The position numbers and the translations under genes are program-made. The notes beneath the pieces were generated by a model that was not told where the DNA came from, searched no databases, and was given only the letters and a program-made list of their open reading frames with translations. A stretch of 24,161 bases of DNA from the NCBI GenBank assembly GCA_002414665.1, contig DIAF01000025.1:19491-43651 (forward strand), in the 5' to 3' direction. The DNA comes from Halieaceae bacterium UBA5085. Its GTDB lineage: Bacteria > Pseudomonadota > Gammaproteobacteria > Pseudomonadales > Halieaceae. Shown here piece by piece: positions 14,912 through 22,455 of the stretch. Numbering within the stretch: position 1 is the stretch's first letter; every line of letters starts with the position of its first letter.

Positions 14912-16418
14912 CAAGTCGCCATCGACCCATGAGCTCTCTCGCGTGGATGTCACCTGCATCCATCACTATTCCCGCAATCCCCGCCGCCAGCAGAACCCGG
15001 AATACGATCGCATCAAGGCGTCGATCCAGGCTGAAGGCCTGGACCAGCCGCTGGTACTTTCACAGGAGCCGGGATCTTCGGACTACGTGCTACACAGTGG
15101 CGGCAATACGCGGCTGACGATACTGCAGGAGCTCTTCGAAGAGACAGGGGATGAACGGTTCCGCTGGATCGATTGCGTCATCAAGCCCTGGTCGCAGGAG
15201 TCCAGCCTGCTGTTTGCCCATCTGCGCGAGAACGAATTGCGCGGGGGCTTACCTTTCATCGACAAAGCCTTGGCGGTATTTGAAGCGAAGTCCCTCCTGG
15301 AACAAGAACTGGCGGAAGAGAACCTGTCCCAGCGTCGACTGGAAGCAATATTCCGGGAGCGGGGATTTGGCCTTAGTCACAGCATGATCTCAAAGATGGG
15401 GTATGCCGTTGAGATTCTCTGGCCATTGATGCCCAGAGCATTGGCAGCTGGGTTAGGGCGGCCCCAGGTTGAAAAGATCCGCGCCCTGGAACGTGCAGCC
15501 CAAGCGATCTGGGCTCGGCACCAATTGGGTGACGATACGGTTTTCGACAACGTGTTTGCTGAGTTATGCCGCCGTCATGACGGCCCCGAGTGGGATATCC
15601 AGCCGTTGCGTGATGCATTGGAAAATGAGATTGCCGCGGAGTCCGAACAGCATCGTCAGGTGATTCATCTGGAGATGGAGGCCCACCTGGCAGGCCGGCC
15701 ATTCGACTTTACCGACAACCCTTCCCGCGCGGGGGAAGGGCGGCCGGATAGTGGGATGGCAGCTGAAACCCCAGCGGATAAGGCGCAGTGCACAGATAAG
15801 CCGATTTCCGATGATCTGCCTTCTGAAAGTTCATCACCGGTGGCTAATAACCATGGTAGAGATGCGGAGGCGGATACCACGACTGTGGCGAGCTCAGTGG
15901 CGAACGTCAATCCAGTAAGTAATCGCACGGAAGTGGATGCTTTGCGCATTCAGCTGTGGGACTGTGCCTCAGCGCTGGCGGCAGCCCATGGATTACGGGA
16001 GATCGTTATACAACTCCCGGATCAGGGTCTGGGTTTCCTGCTGATCGGTGTCCCACCCCAGGATCTGACCGAGACGCTCGATGCGGACATGCTGGCGCTG
16101 GTATCTGCGTTGTGGTGGCAGTTGGCGGCGAGTTCAGAGTTGACCATGGCACCGGTTGATAGTGTCCTGGCGTATCTTGATGAGGCCTCCATGCTGCACC
16201 AGGCACTGGCATCCCATGATGCCGGATTGCTGTTCAATAGCGTCTGGACACCAGATCCCGGTCATCTGAGCAGTCAGCTCTGGCAACAGCTAAACCCGCC
16301 GGAGTGGCTGCATTTACTGCAACTAATGGATGCTTACCGCGCTATCAAACGACTGGCCTACGACCGTGGCATCGAGTTGTGGGTATCCGACCAGGGTGAG
16401 GGCGATGTCGTCCAATAA
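14898..16418 (+). CDS. ParB-family protein of PFGI-1-class conjugative element
   Basis: A 506-residue protein. The N-terminal ParB/Srx domain (about 12-120) shows SRNPRRQQNPEYDRIKASI, HSGGNTR (nucleotide box) and LRENELRGGLPF. The central part has an HTH-like DNA-binding region (RRLEAIFRERGFGLSHSMISKMGYAV). A long polar linker (about 270-350) leads to a C-terminal domain of unclear role. This matches the ICE PFGI-1 ParB family (TIGR03764 type), which helps maintain the excised element. The expected ParA (Soj) partner is not next to it. The ATG at 14898 overlaps the previous gene; an ATG at 14904 is a close alternative. Confidence 0.88.
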   Translation: MTMNDKSPSTHELSRVDVTCIHHYSRNPRRQQNPEYDRIKASIQAEGLDQPLVLSQEPGSSDYVLHSGGNTRLTILQELFEETGDERFRWIDCVIKPWSQESSLLFAHLRENELRGGLPFIDKALAVFEAKSLLEQELAEENLSQRRLEAIFRERGFGLSHSMISKMGYAVEILWPLMPRALAAGLGRPQVEKIRALERAAQAIWARHQLGDDTVFDNVFAELCRRHDGPEWDIQPLRDALENEIAAESEQHRQVIHLEMEAHLAGRPFDFTDNPSRAGEGRPDSGMAAETPADKAQCTDKPISDDLPSESSSPVANNHGRDAEADTTTVASSVANVNPVSNRTEVDALRIQLWDCASALAAAHGLREIVIQLPDQGLGFLLIGVPPQDLTETLDADMLALVSALWWQLAASSELTMAPVDSVLAYLDEASMLHQALASHDAGLLFNSVWTPDPGHLSSQLWQQLNPPEWLHLLQLMDAYRAIKRLAYDRGIELWVSDQGEGDVVQ

Positions 16419-17007
16419 AGAGGCGGATCTCACCACCGCCGTTCTGTTATATGCCATGCGATGTCTGGCGGAGGGGGACCAGCAGGCGCTACGGGCGATG
16501 AATTTTGGCCCCAAAGAGCTGGATGCCCTGAAAGCAATGAGCCTGGCTGATCTCTATCGAGTCGACACGCTGCGGGTGCATTGCCTGCAGATCGGTCTTA
16601 ATCGGGATGTCTTCTGGCCGATGCTGGAACACCTGCAGCATCAGCGAGAATCCGAAGATCTGCAGCGTGAATTGCTGGTTGCCGACGCGCCTTTGGAGAT
16701 GATGCAACAGCTGTTCGGTTTGAGTTCGCGGGAATACACCCGCTGGCGCCGATTGTTGACGCTGGCGCCTGCCGTGGGTAGGCCGCCCGAGCTGGACGAA
16801 GCGGATACTCACAGGCTCTGGTATGCCTGGCAAGAACGCCTGACTGCAGAAGACAAAAACGCCTTGGCCGCTACGGACTATCTCGAGCTGCAGCGACAAA
16901 CGGGTATCGGACTGCGATCGCTATGGGCGCTTGTGCAGCGTTGGGAAACGTACGGTGAAAGCATCGGCTGCATACCGGCCGAGCGGGTTGCCGAGAATGG
17001 CCCATGA
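16405..17007 (+). CDS. DUF2857-family protein of ICE replication block
   Basis: A 200-residue protein, mainly helical. The pattern AVLLYAMRCLAEGDQQALRAMNFGP, LDALKAMSLADLYRV, MMQQLFGLSSREYTRWRRLL and GRPPELDEAD matches DUF2857, which is regularly found between the ParB-like and STY4528-like genes of these elements. No enzymatic motif is seen; the mid-section could be an HTH. The ATG at 16405 overlaps the ParB-like stop by 14 bases, and its end overlaps the next gene, so the three are translationally linked. The molecular role is unknown. Confidence 0.85.
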   Translation: MSSNKEADLTTAVLLYAMRCLAEGDQQALRAMNFGPKELDALKAMSLADLYRVDTLRVHCLQIGLNRDVFWPMLEHLQHQRESEDLQRELLVADAPLEMMQQLFGLSSREYTRWRRLLTLAPAVGRPPELDEADTHRLWYAWQERLTAEDKNALAATDYLELQRQTGIGLRSLWALVQRWETYGESIGCIPAERVAENGP

Positions 17008-18253
17008 TGAGGACAGATTGCGTCCAGAAACCGTTGCGCTCGATGCACTAATCAAGGCGACCATTGCCAAAGTTCAGACGCAAAGTGATCAATCGTCGCC
17101 GGATGCCATGTTGTTTGTGGGTAACTGGCATCAGGCGGTGCCCGCCATGGTCATCCAGGATCCGGTACTGGAGCCGGTCGACAAGCTGGTATGGATGGTC
17201 ATCATGCTACATGCGCGGGAGACCGGTGGGCGAACGGCCTTTCCTGATTACGACACCATTGCCAGAAAAACCAACGTTTCTTCCACATCTACGGTCTCCC
17301 GCGCCATAGCGATCCTGCGCCTTACGCGTTGGTTGACCTTGTGCGCCAAAGTGCGTCAGAAGAGCGGTCGCTTCACCGGTAATGTCTACACCCTCCATGA
17401 TGAGCCTTTACCGCTGGCGGATGCCCTGTACCTGGATGAGGCCTACATGGCCTTCGTCACACAATCCCAGGAGCACCACCATGCGCGTGTTCGCCGAGTG
17501 GCCGAGGCAGTGTTAGAGAGCCTGGATAGAGATATTCAGCAAGGAGAATACCTCGGCCGGCAGGAGTCAGCCATTGAGCGTCGCTTGCAGGCCAATCAGC
17601 AACTCTCAGATAGCCGCGGAAACCACGACCAACAAGGTCGCTATTTCACATTTCATGCCGCCAGCCTCGATCAGCTGAATAAGCCGTCAGGAGCAAGAAT
17701 ATCTGAGCAATCTGACCAGCACCAAAATTCAAAGGTGGAGGCACAAGAACACTACGGTAGTCGTTGTAGTAGTGATTATAAAAAAACAACTACAACAACC
17801 ACTACACCAAATACGAACAATGAGAGAAAAGGATTTTCAGAAACCGATCAACCCATATCCCCGCCGTCGGATCAAGCGCTGATTTATCCACCGCGACTGT
17901 CAGAGAATCAGAAACACCTGGCGGATCGGTATCTTGCGATGATCGACCCTGATGATCGTCAGCTGGTGCTCGATGAGCTCCAGGGTCGACTAGCGTCCGA
18001 GCAAAAAGGGATGAAACCGGTTTACGACGAGTTGCGGTTTTTACACTCTCTGTGTAAGGCCGCGCAACAAGGCGAGTTCGTGCCTAATCTTGGCATCAAA
18101 GTGGTTGAAGCCAGGCAGGCGCGGGCACATCACGCGCCGCCACCCGAGGACGAAGCCCAAAAAGCCAAAACTGCTGAGGAACGAGAACGTTCCCAGGCCT
18201 ATGGCCGGGAGCAGCTGGCCAAGTTGCGAGCTTCGTTAAACGATGACACCTGA
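16997..18253 (+). CDS. STY4528-family pathogenicity-island replication protein
   Basis: A 418-residue protein. Residues about 45-135 (MLFVGNWHQAVPAMVIQDPVLEPVDK, FPDYDTIARKTNVSSTSTVSRAIAIL) form a winged-helix module like plasmid replication initiators. Next comes a charged helical part, then a low-complexity linker rich in Gln, Ser and Thr with seven consecutive Thr. The C-terminal helical region (LADRYLAMIDPDDRQLVLDELQGRL) ends with a very charged tail. The order ParB-like, DUF2857, STY4528, TIGR03761 is a known ICE layout. The ATG at 16997 overlaps the DUF2857 stop. The linker DNA carries a large inverted repeat. Confidence 0.85.
   Translation: MAHDEDRLRPETVALDALIKATIAKVQTQSDQSSPDAMLFVGNWHQAVPAMVIQDPVLEPVDKLVWMVIMLHARETGGRTAFPDYDTIARKTNVSSTSTVSRAIAILRLTRWLTLCAKVRQKSGRFTGNVYTLHDEPLPLADALYLDEAYMAFVTQSQEHHHARVRRVAEAVLESLDRDIQQGEYLGRQESAIERRLQANQQLSDSRGNHDQQGRYFTFHAASLDQLNKPSGARISEQSDQHQNSKVEAQEHYGSRCSSDYKKTTTTTTTPNTNNERKGFSETDQPISPPSDQALIYPPRLSENQKHLADRYLAMIDPDDRQLVLDELQGRLASEQKGMKPVYDELRFLHSLCKAAQQGEFVPNLGIKVVEARQARAHHAPPPEDEAQKAKTAEERERSQAYGREQLAKLRASLNDDT
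17757..17805. repeat. Inverted repeat inside the STY4528-type replication gene
   Basis: The left arm GTAGTCGTTGTAGTAGT (17757-17773) and right arm ACTACAACAACCACTAC (17789-17805) pair at 15 of 17 positions across a 15-base AT-rich centre containing seven A. It encodes the Ser-Asp-Tyr-Lys-Lys-poly-Thr linker, where protein constraint should be low. It may be an origin or binding site placed inside a replication gene, by analogy with lambda O, or just low-complexity sequence. Confidence 0.55.
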
Positions 18254-18439
18254 ATCCTTCGCCGCGCCGCCCTGGCAGCAATAACGGCGTTCGACGCATC
18301 GCCCTGGTGTTTCCACTGGAACCACTTGATCCGTCACCCATGAAAGCCATGCACGGGTCGGATGGATATCCCATGGTCTCGTGCTACGAATCGTGGGTTC
18401 ATAGCACGACAGAAACGAGCTTGCATGGGAGCGATGTCA
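18254..18439 (+). promoter_or_regulatory. Hairpin-bearing leader of the TIGR03761 gene
   Basis: This 186-base gap breaks an otherwise overlapping operon. It holds two good hairpins. At 18306-18325, GGTG-T-TTCC pairs with GGAACCAC (eight pairs, one bulge, ACT loop). At 18379-18409, TCGTGCTA pairs perfectly with TAGCACGA, with an inner GAA/TTC continuation. The word TTCCACTGGAACCAC recurs at 22594 with one change. No T-run follows either stem, so this looks more like an mRNA leader or processing region than a terminator. Confidence 0.5.
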
Positions 18440-19180
18440 ATGAGTTCGAGCGCCGAGCTGCCCCACCAAACCACAGATTCAAAGCCACCTGAGTCAGAGC
18501 TGGGTGCACTGCAGGGTGACGTCTGGTTGACGATCCAGACATATCAGGCTCAGGGCCTTATTCGCGGTCGACGGGCTGCTGATGGCAAGCCCGCTATCAT
18601 CGGCCTGATCGGGTTCGCTGATCGATTGAAATCACTTTGGCACGCCATTCGCTTCGACGACCCTTATGCAGACTGGTGGCTACTCAAAGTGGAGGAGGGT
18701 ATTGCTGATATCCGTGCTCAGCTTGGGGGCTTGCAGCAAAGGATGGCTGCGCTTATGGCAACACACAGCAGCTCGCTGGAGTTCGTTGTGGCGCAATCGA
18801 GCCGACCCCAGCGGGTATCATTGCAGTTTGCCAATCCCTACGCCTTTCGTGCGGCGCAGTTGCTGGGTGAGTATGACCAGTTGATGTGTGCAGATAGGAC
18901 TTTGCGTCATCTGGGTATCGAGATGCCGACGGATCTGGCCGAGCAGGTCGCGGGTAGTGGCCGCTGGGTGCGCCGGATTTTTGCGTTGCCACTCGGGTAT
19001 CACTCCCTGGATATTTGCCGACAGGACGTTCGACAACAAACACCCTTGGCCATCAAGGCGAGGGAGCGGATGGGTGACCTGCCGGACGACATCCTGCGCG
19101 GTGAGCGACTACCTGCCCTGCGCCCGGTGGCGTATCAACAGATCGAAGGCAGCGCCCGCCAGGCCGGAGATGGGGCTTAG
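18440..19180 (+). CDS. TIGR03761-family integrating conjugative element protein (PFL_4669-like)
   Basis: About 246 residues. The pattern LGALQGDVWLTIQTYQAQGLIRGR, GLIGFADRLKSLWHAIRFDDPYADWWLLKVE, ANPYAFRAAQLLGEYDQLM and a C-terminal RRIFALPLGYHSLDICRQDV matches the ICE family that follows the replication protein in PFGI-1-like islands. The function is unknown; it is soluble and mostly helical. Three in-frame ATG codons (18425, 18434, 18440) are possible; 18440 was preferred because GGGAG at 18427-18431 lies 8 bases upstream. It follows a structured leader and leaves 5 bases before the next gene. Confidence 0.85.
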   Translation: MSSSAELPHQTTDSKPPESELGALQGDVWLTIQTYQAQGLIRGRRAADGKPAIIGLIGFADRLKSLWHAIRFDDPYADWWLLKVEEGIADIRAQLGGLQQRMAALMATHSSSLEFVVAQSSRPQRVSLQFANPYAFRAAQLLGEYDQLMCADRTLRHLGIEMPTDLAEQVAGSGRWVRRIFALPLGYHSLDICRQDVRQQTPLAIKARERMGDLPDDILRGERLPALRPVAYQQIEGSARQAGDGA

Positions 19181-19185
19181 TCGCC

Positions 19186-19581
19186 ATGGGCGCCAGCTCG
19201 CTCCAGCGGATCAGCCTATCCCTCGATCGGCGGATACCCCTCGAAGCGATTCTGCTGCAGCGCTTACAACGTCTACCCAGGGACAGACAGAACGAGTGGT
19301 TGAGGCAACTTCTTGCAGTGGGATTTCGCAGTGAATGCCAGGTCATCAAATCTGAGCAAATTTTGCCCACCTCCAAGTTAATCCCGCGGGCGTGGAGTAC
19401 GCGCACCGTGATTGAGGGCTGTGACCCAATCGGCGCGGACGGTCACCAATCGGTAGATATGCCCGGTGAAGAAACCAGGCAAGGTCACGTAATTGCTCAC
19501 ACTGATCCAAATTCCGATCCAATGCCAAAAGGCCCTCTCGGTAAGCCCTTTGCCCACTTGAGACGAGTGATCGGTGAATAA
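19186..19581 (+). CDS. Candidate ParR/StbB-like adaptor of the ParM system
   Basis: A 131-residue protein. Residues 7-47 (RISLSLDRRIPLEAILLQRL, LPRDRQNEWLRQLLAVGF) resemble the ribbon-helix-helix type DNA-binding head of ParR/StbB proteins that partner actin-like ATPases. The remainder is polar and probably flexible. It lies 5 bases after the TIGR03761 gene and directly before the ParM/StbA gene, which supports the role. In the classic parMRC order the adaptor follows parM; here it would precede it. The family call is tentative, the reading frame is probably real. Confidence 0.6.
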   Translation: MGASSLQRISLSLDRRIPLEAILLQRLQRLPRDRQNEWLRQLLAVGFRSECQVIKSEQILPTSKLIPRAWSTRTVIEGCDPIGADGHQSVDMPGEETRQGHVIAHTDPNSDPMPKGPLGKPFAHLRRVIGE

Positions 19582-19613
19582 CGATACTTGATAGATAAGC
19601 CAGGATGTACTCC

Positions 19614-20702
19614 ATGACCGAACTAATCGACGAAAAATATATTGACGATGACCTATCACCGTTACAGGTCGACCCCATGGAAGTTGTTCCGGTAGGCCTG
19701 GATGACGGCTATGCGTACACCAAAGTGGCGCTGCCGGACGGACGTCTTGTGGCGGTGCCGTCCCGGGCGCGGATGGGGTCAGCGGGTGTCACCTGGATTC
19801 GGGAGGAGGAGCAGAAAATCTTTGAGTACGAAACCGAGGGCAGCGTGTACTCCGTTGGCGCGGTGGATGGTGAGCCCACCCAATTCAATGAATATCCGGG
19901 TTCGGCACTAAACCGGGTGATCGTTCAACATGCATTACATCAAGCTGGCCTCTCGGGTCGATCTGTGCACGTGGTCACCGGATTACCGGTCTCAGCTTTC
20001 TACCGCAATGATGGTCAGCAACGGCGACAGGCGATCGAGGCAAAGAGAGACGGCCTGAAATTGACGGTAGAGCCTGTCGTTTCGCACCCGTCAGCGCAGC
20101 GAACGCTCAAAACCAGTATTGCGTACCACGAGGTGATTCCGGAGGCTTTGGCTGCCTGGTATGACTTCGTGATCGTCACGGCAGATGATGGCGTAACGCT
20201 TGATGCCGATCGCGTCAACGCGCCCATTGCCATTGTCGATATTGGTGGTCGGACGACTGACTACGTGGTGGTCCGGGATCAGGGCATAGTCCACGAATCG
20301 TCGGGCTCTCTGAATCGCGGCATGCTCAATGTCAAGATACATGTGGCGAACGGCATCCAGGAACAATTTGATGTCGATGAACTGGGTGAGCAAAGTATCG
20401 CTAGGGCCGTTGAAACGCACAGATTACGGCTTCATGGGAAGGATCACGACGTGTCCGACCTGGTGAAGTTGGCGAAGCGGGAGTTGGTGGAAAGGCTCTA
20501 CACGGAAACACGCCGCAAGCTCGGGCTCGGGGTGGAGCTGGACCGGGTGCTGTTCGTCGGGGGTGGCAGTGCGGCATTGTCTGACGATATTGCCAACTGG
20601 TTTCCCAACCAGACAATTGCCGACCATGCCGCCTTTGCCAATGCACGTGGCATGCTCAAGTACCTGCAGTTTGTCTGCGATGGCCCCGGGAGGGCGGCGT
20701 AA
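19614..20702 (+). CDS. ParM/StbA-family actin-like segregation ATPase
   Basis: About 362 residues with actin-fold nucleotide motifs: phosphate 1 VGLDDGYAYTKVA (27-39), phosphate 2 IVDIGGRTTDY (207-217) and adenosine motif VLFVGGGSAAL (312-322). VTGLPVSAFYRND lies between them, as in plasmid StbA/ParM proteins. These form filaments that push DNA copies apart, attached through an adaptor bound at a centromere. The ATG at 19614 has AGGA 8 bases upstream; an ATG at 19605 would add three residues. It implies active partition of an excised or replicating form, alongside the ParB-like protein. No obvious centromere repeat cluster was found next to it. Confidence 0.9.
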   Translation: MTELIDEKYIDDDLSPLQVDPMEVVPVGLDDGYAYTKVALPDGRLVAVPSRARMGSAGVTWIREEEQKIFEYETEGSVYSVGAVDGEPTQFNEYPGSALNRVIVQHALHQAGLSGRSVHVVTGLPVSAFYRNDGQQRRQAIEAKRDGLKLTVEPVVSHPSAQRTLKTSIAYHEVIPEALAAWYDFVIVTADDGVTLDADRVNAPIAIVDIGGRTTDYVVVRDQGIVHESSGSLNRGMLNVKIHVANGIQEQFDVDELGEQSIARAVETHRLRLHGKDHDVSDLVKLAKRELVERLYTETRRKLGLGVELDRVLFVGGGSAALSDDIANWFPNQTIADHAAFANARGMLKYLQFVCDGPGRAA

Positions 20703-20891
20703 CGACTTTGTACGTGGCCACTGCGGTCTCAGTGGCAAAGAAGATGTCATCGGATTGTGTAAGCGACATCGCGGTTTTACCGTCAATCCAACGTCTGGGC
20801 TTGCCCTGACTTTACTCACCCTGCCGGGAAACGACTTCCCGCCAGGGAATCGCGTTCTCCGGCATTCACTCATGTTCAAGGAGAATGTGTC
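20703..20891 (+). promoter_or_regulatory. Structured leader of the STY4534-family gene
   Basis: The 189-base gap contains several inverted repeats: GCCACTG-CGGTCT-CAGTGGC (20717-20736, perfect), a CGGTTTTACCG mini-hairpin inside a GGATTG/CAATCC pair, and CCCTGCCGGGAA with TTCCCGCCAGGG (20819-20847, one mismatch). Last, TTCTCC (20855-20860) is perfectly complementary to GGAGAA (20880-20885), which is the ribosome-binding site of the next gene. A translational switch or attenuator is plausible. Confidence 0.6.
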
Positions 20892-21317
20892 ATGACCAGT
20901 AGACAAACTACGTCTGAAAAACCGAAGTATTTCGATCTTGATATACACGGCATCGGTTATCTCAACCGTGTACGCGAAGTGACGCCAGAGAACGGATTTC
21001 CCTTTCTCAGTGTCACAATCGCTGCGCTACGAGGGCCGGCCGACAACGTCCAGCATACCCATTTTGATTGTGTGGTATCGGGCGAGGAAGCAAAGGACCT
21101 GGTGCGCCAGCTGATGCCTGCGGTCGAAGCCGACATGAAAGTGTTGGTGGGATTTCACCTCAGCGATCTGCAGGCTCAAACGTTTACCTTTAAACAGGGC
21201 GAACGTGCCGGTACGACAGGTGTTGGCTTGAAGTCACGTCTGCTGCGATTCCAATGGATCAAGGTAGACGGTAAGCCATTCCTGGGAACGTCAGCGACCA
21301 GCAACGCCGTCGCCTAA
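20892..21317 (+). CDS. STY4534-family ICE replication protein (DUF3577)
   Basis: A 141-residue protein: YFDLDIHGIGYLNRVREVTP, FPFLSVTIAALRGP, HTHFDCVVSGEEAKDLVRQL and KVLVGFHLSDL. This is the DUF3577/STY4534 family, a conserved small protein of pathogenicity islands and ICEs. The beta-rich pattern and single-domain size recall OB-fold single-stranded-DNA-binding proteins, but that is inference. AAGGAG lies about 8 bases before the ATG and is predicted to be masked by a hairpin. No signal or membrane segment is present. Confidence 0.9.
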   Translation: MTSRQTTSEKPKYFDLDIHGIGYLNRVREVTPENGFPFLSVTIAALRGPADNVQHTHFDCVVSGEEAKDLVRQLMPAVEADMKVLVGFHLSDLQAQTFTFKQGERAGTTGVGLKSRLLRFQWIKVDGKPFLGTSATSNAVA

Positions 21318-21422
21318 CTGCAATACCTGGCAGCATCCACCGATGCTGCCAGTCTTCCAACCTAGCGAGGAAACCTATTCCTCGTGGGATTGGTCTCCCC
21401 GCACCTTTAAAGGAGACCAGTC
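21318..21422 (+). promoter_or_regulatory. Three-hairpin leader of the RadC-type gene
   Basis: Three perfect stems lie in a row. CTGGCAGCATC-CACC-GATGCTGCCAG (21327-21352, 11 bp) could also terminate the upstream transcript, being followed by TCTTCC. CGAGGAA-ACCTA-TTCCTCG covers 21366-21384. GGTCTCC (21392-21398) pairs with GGAGACC (21412-21418), which is the radC ribosome-binding site 4 bases from the ATG. The layout fits a cis-acting RNA; a published candidate motif named radC RNA exists, but I cannot align to it here. Confidence 0.68.
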
Positions 21423-21938
21423 ATGGCTTCGAAATCATCGCTTGCAAAGGCAAGTAATAAGAACCGTGTGGCGGCGCTGAAGATCGCATCGCTGAACGAC
21501 CTGGAAAAGCAATCCCTGTTGGAATTAGCCCTCGCAGTTTTGGGGGAGATGCATCGACCAGGAACCGAGCTGCCCAGCCCCAATCGTACCCGTGAATATT
21601 TGCGGATGTTGTTGGCGGATAGGAAAGCGGAAGTGTTTGGTTGCGTGTATCTGGATAACCGGCATCACGTCATTGAAGCCGCCGAGCTGTTTCAAGGCAC
21701 GATTGACGGCGCATCAGTGTACCCACGTGTGGTGGTGCAGCAGGCACTGACGCTCAATGCTGCTGCGGTGCTGTTTTTTCATAATCATCCGAGCGGTGTC
21801 GCTGAACCTAGTCATTCTGATAAGGCGATAACCCAGCGGTTGAAAGATGCTCTGGCACTGGTGGACATCCGTGTGCTGGATCATTTCATCGTGACTTCCG
21901 GTGAATCGCTATCGTTTGCCGAGAGCGGATTGCTTTAA
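21423..21938 (+). CDS. radC: RadC-family JAB-domain protein
   Basis: A 171-residue protein with the JAMM/JAB metal-binding motif FFHNHPSGVAEPSHSD (H120, H122, S130, D133) and the upstream VFGCVYLDNRHHVIEA strand. It lacks the N-terminal helix-hairpin-helix half of full chromosomal RadC (about 220 residues), as is common in plasmid, phage and ICE copies. The biochemical role is unknown despite the repair-related name; a link to replication or integration of mobile DNA is suspected. The ATG at 21423 is fixed by AAGGAGA, which a leader hairpin can mask. Confidence 0.92.
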   Translation: MASKSSLAKASNKNRVAALKIASLNDLEKQSLLELALAVLGEMHRPGTELPSPNRTREYLRMLLADRKAEVFGCVYLDNRHHVIEAAELFQGTIDGASVYPRVVVQQALTLNAAAVLFFHNHPSGVAEPSHSDKAITQRLKDALALVDIRVLDHFIVTSGESLSFAESGLL

Positions 21939-22029
21939 ATGCCGTTTACTCAACCCATTGGGGAGTCCCTGCTTCCCAATGGGAAGGAGGTGCTCCGTGA
22001 TTTCAGTTTATATCCTCATGGAGAATCTT
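21939..22029 (+). promoter_or_regulatory. Structured leader of the DUF6573 gene
   Basis: CCCATTGGGGAG (21954-21965) and CTTCCCAATGGG (21972-21983) pair along 12 positions, with one G-U pair and a 6-base loop, just after the radC stop. A strong AAGGAGG (21984-21990) follows directly. CTCC (21993-21996) is complementary to GGAG (22020-22023), the site before the ATG at 22030. The CTCC...GGAGAAT arrangement matches the STY4534 leader closely. Confidence 0.58.
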
Positions 22030-22455
22030 ATGAAAACTAAATCAAGGGAATCGATAGAGGACGTCTTTGGTCCTGTGGTTTCAAGTTATAGCCGAGCACA
22101 GGCTATCGATGACGGCGTCTTGGTCGATGTCACCAGTATGGCGCGTGAAGCCGGTTTCAAGTGGCCGGCGGCACTGACACGTGCGGCCTGGTACGATTGC
22201 GTTGCCTGGACTGAGGGGGATAGCCGTTCTCAGGTTCACCAGGACGAGGCCGGTCGTTTGTGGGACGTGCTGTTTATGGCGTTCTACGCCATTCGGACGG
22301 CCACGGCTCCTGGTGATCGGTTATCCTTCTCGCTGTATCGAGTGCCCAGAGACGGACACTCGATAGAAGACGAGGAGGTGAGCTTGAAACTGATGGTTGG
22401 CCCCGGCGATGCCGGAGAACCGGTCGTCACGATCATGCTGCCAAATGAAGATTAA
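22030..22455 (+). CDS. DUF6573-like ICE protein
   Basis: A 141-residue protein: SIEDVFGPVVSSYSRAQAIDDGVLVDVTSMAREAGFKWPAALTRAAW, then LWDVLFMAFYAIRTA and a C-terminal beta section ending in VVTIMLPNED. I recall this pattern as the DUF6573 family of plasmid and ICE proteins; the role is unknown. The ATG at 22030 has GGAGA at 22020-22024. A GTG at 21997 in the same frame has a stronger AAGGAGG 6 bases upstream and would add 11 residues, so the start is not certain. It is cytoplasmic with no catalytic motif seen. Confidence 0.78.
   Translation: MKTKSRESIEDVFGPVVSSYSRAQAIDDGVLVDVTSMAREAGFKWPAALTRAAWYDCVAWTEGDSRSQVHQDEAGRLWDVLFMAFYAIRTATAPGDRLSFSLYRVPRDGHSIEDEEVSLKLMVGPGDAGEPVVTIMLPNED

Noticed and set aside
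17780..17787. A7C run as a -1 frameshift site in the replication gene.
   Set aside because: The codon register is AAA AAA ACA, so the A-AAA-AAC heptamer is out of phase for standard -1 slippage, and the frame continues normally to the stop at 18253.
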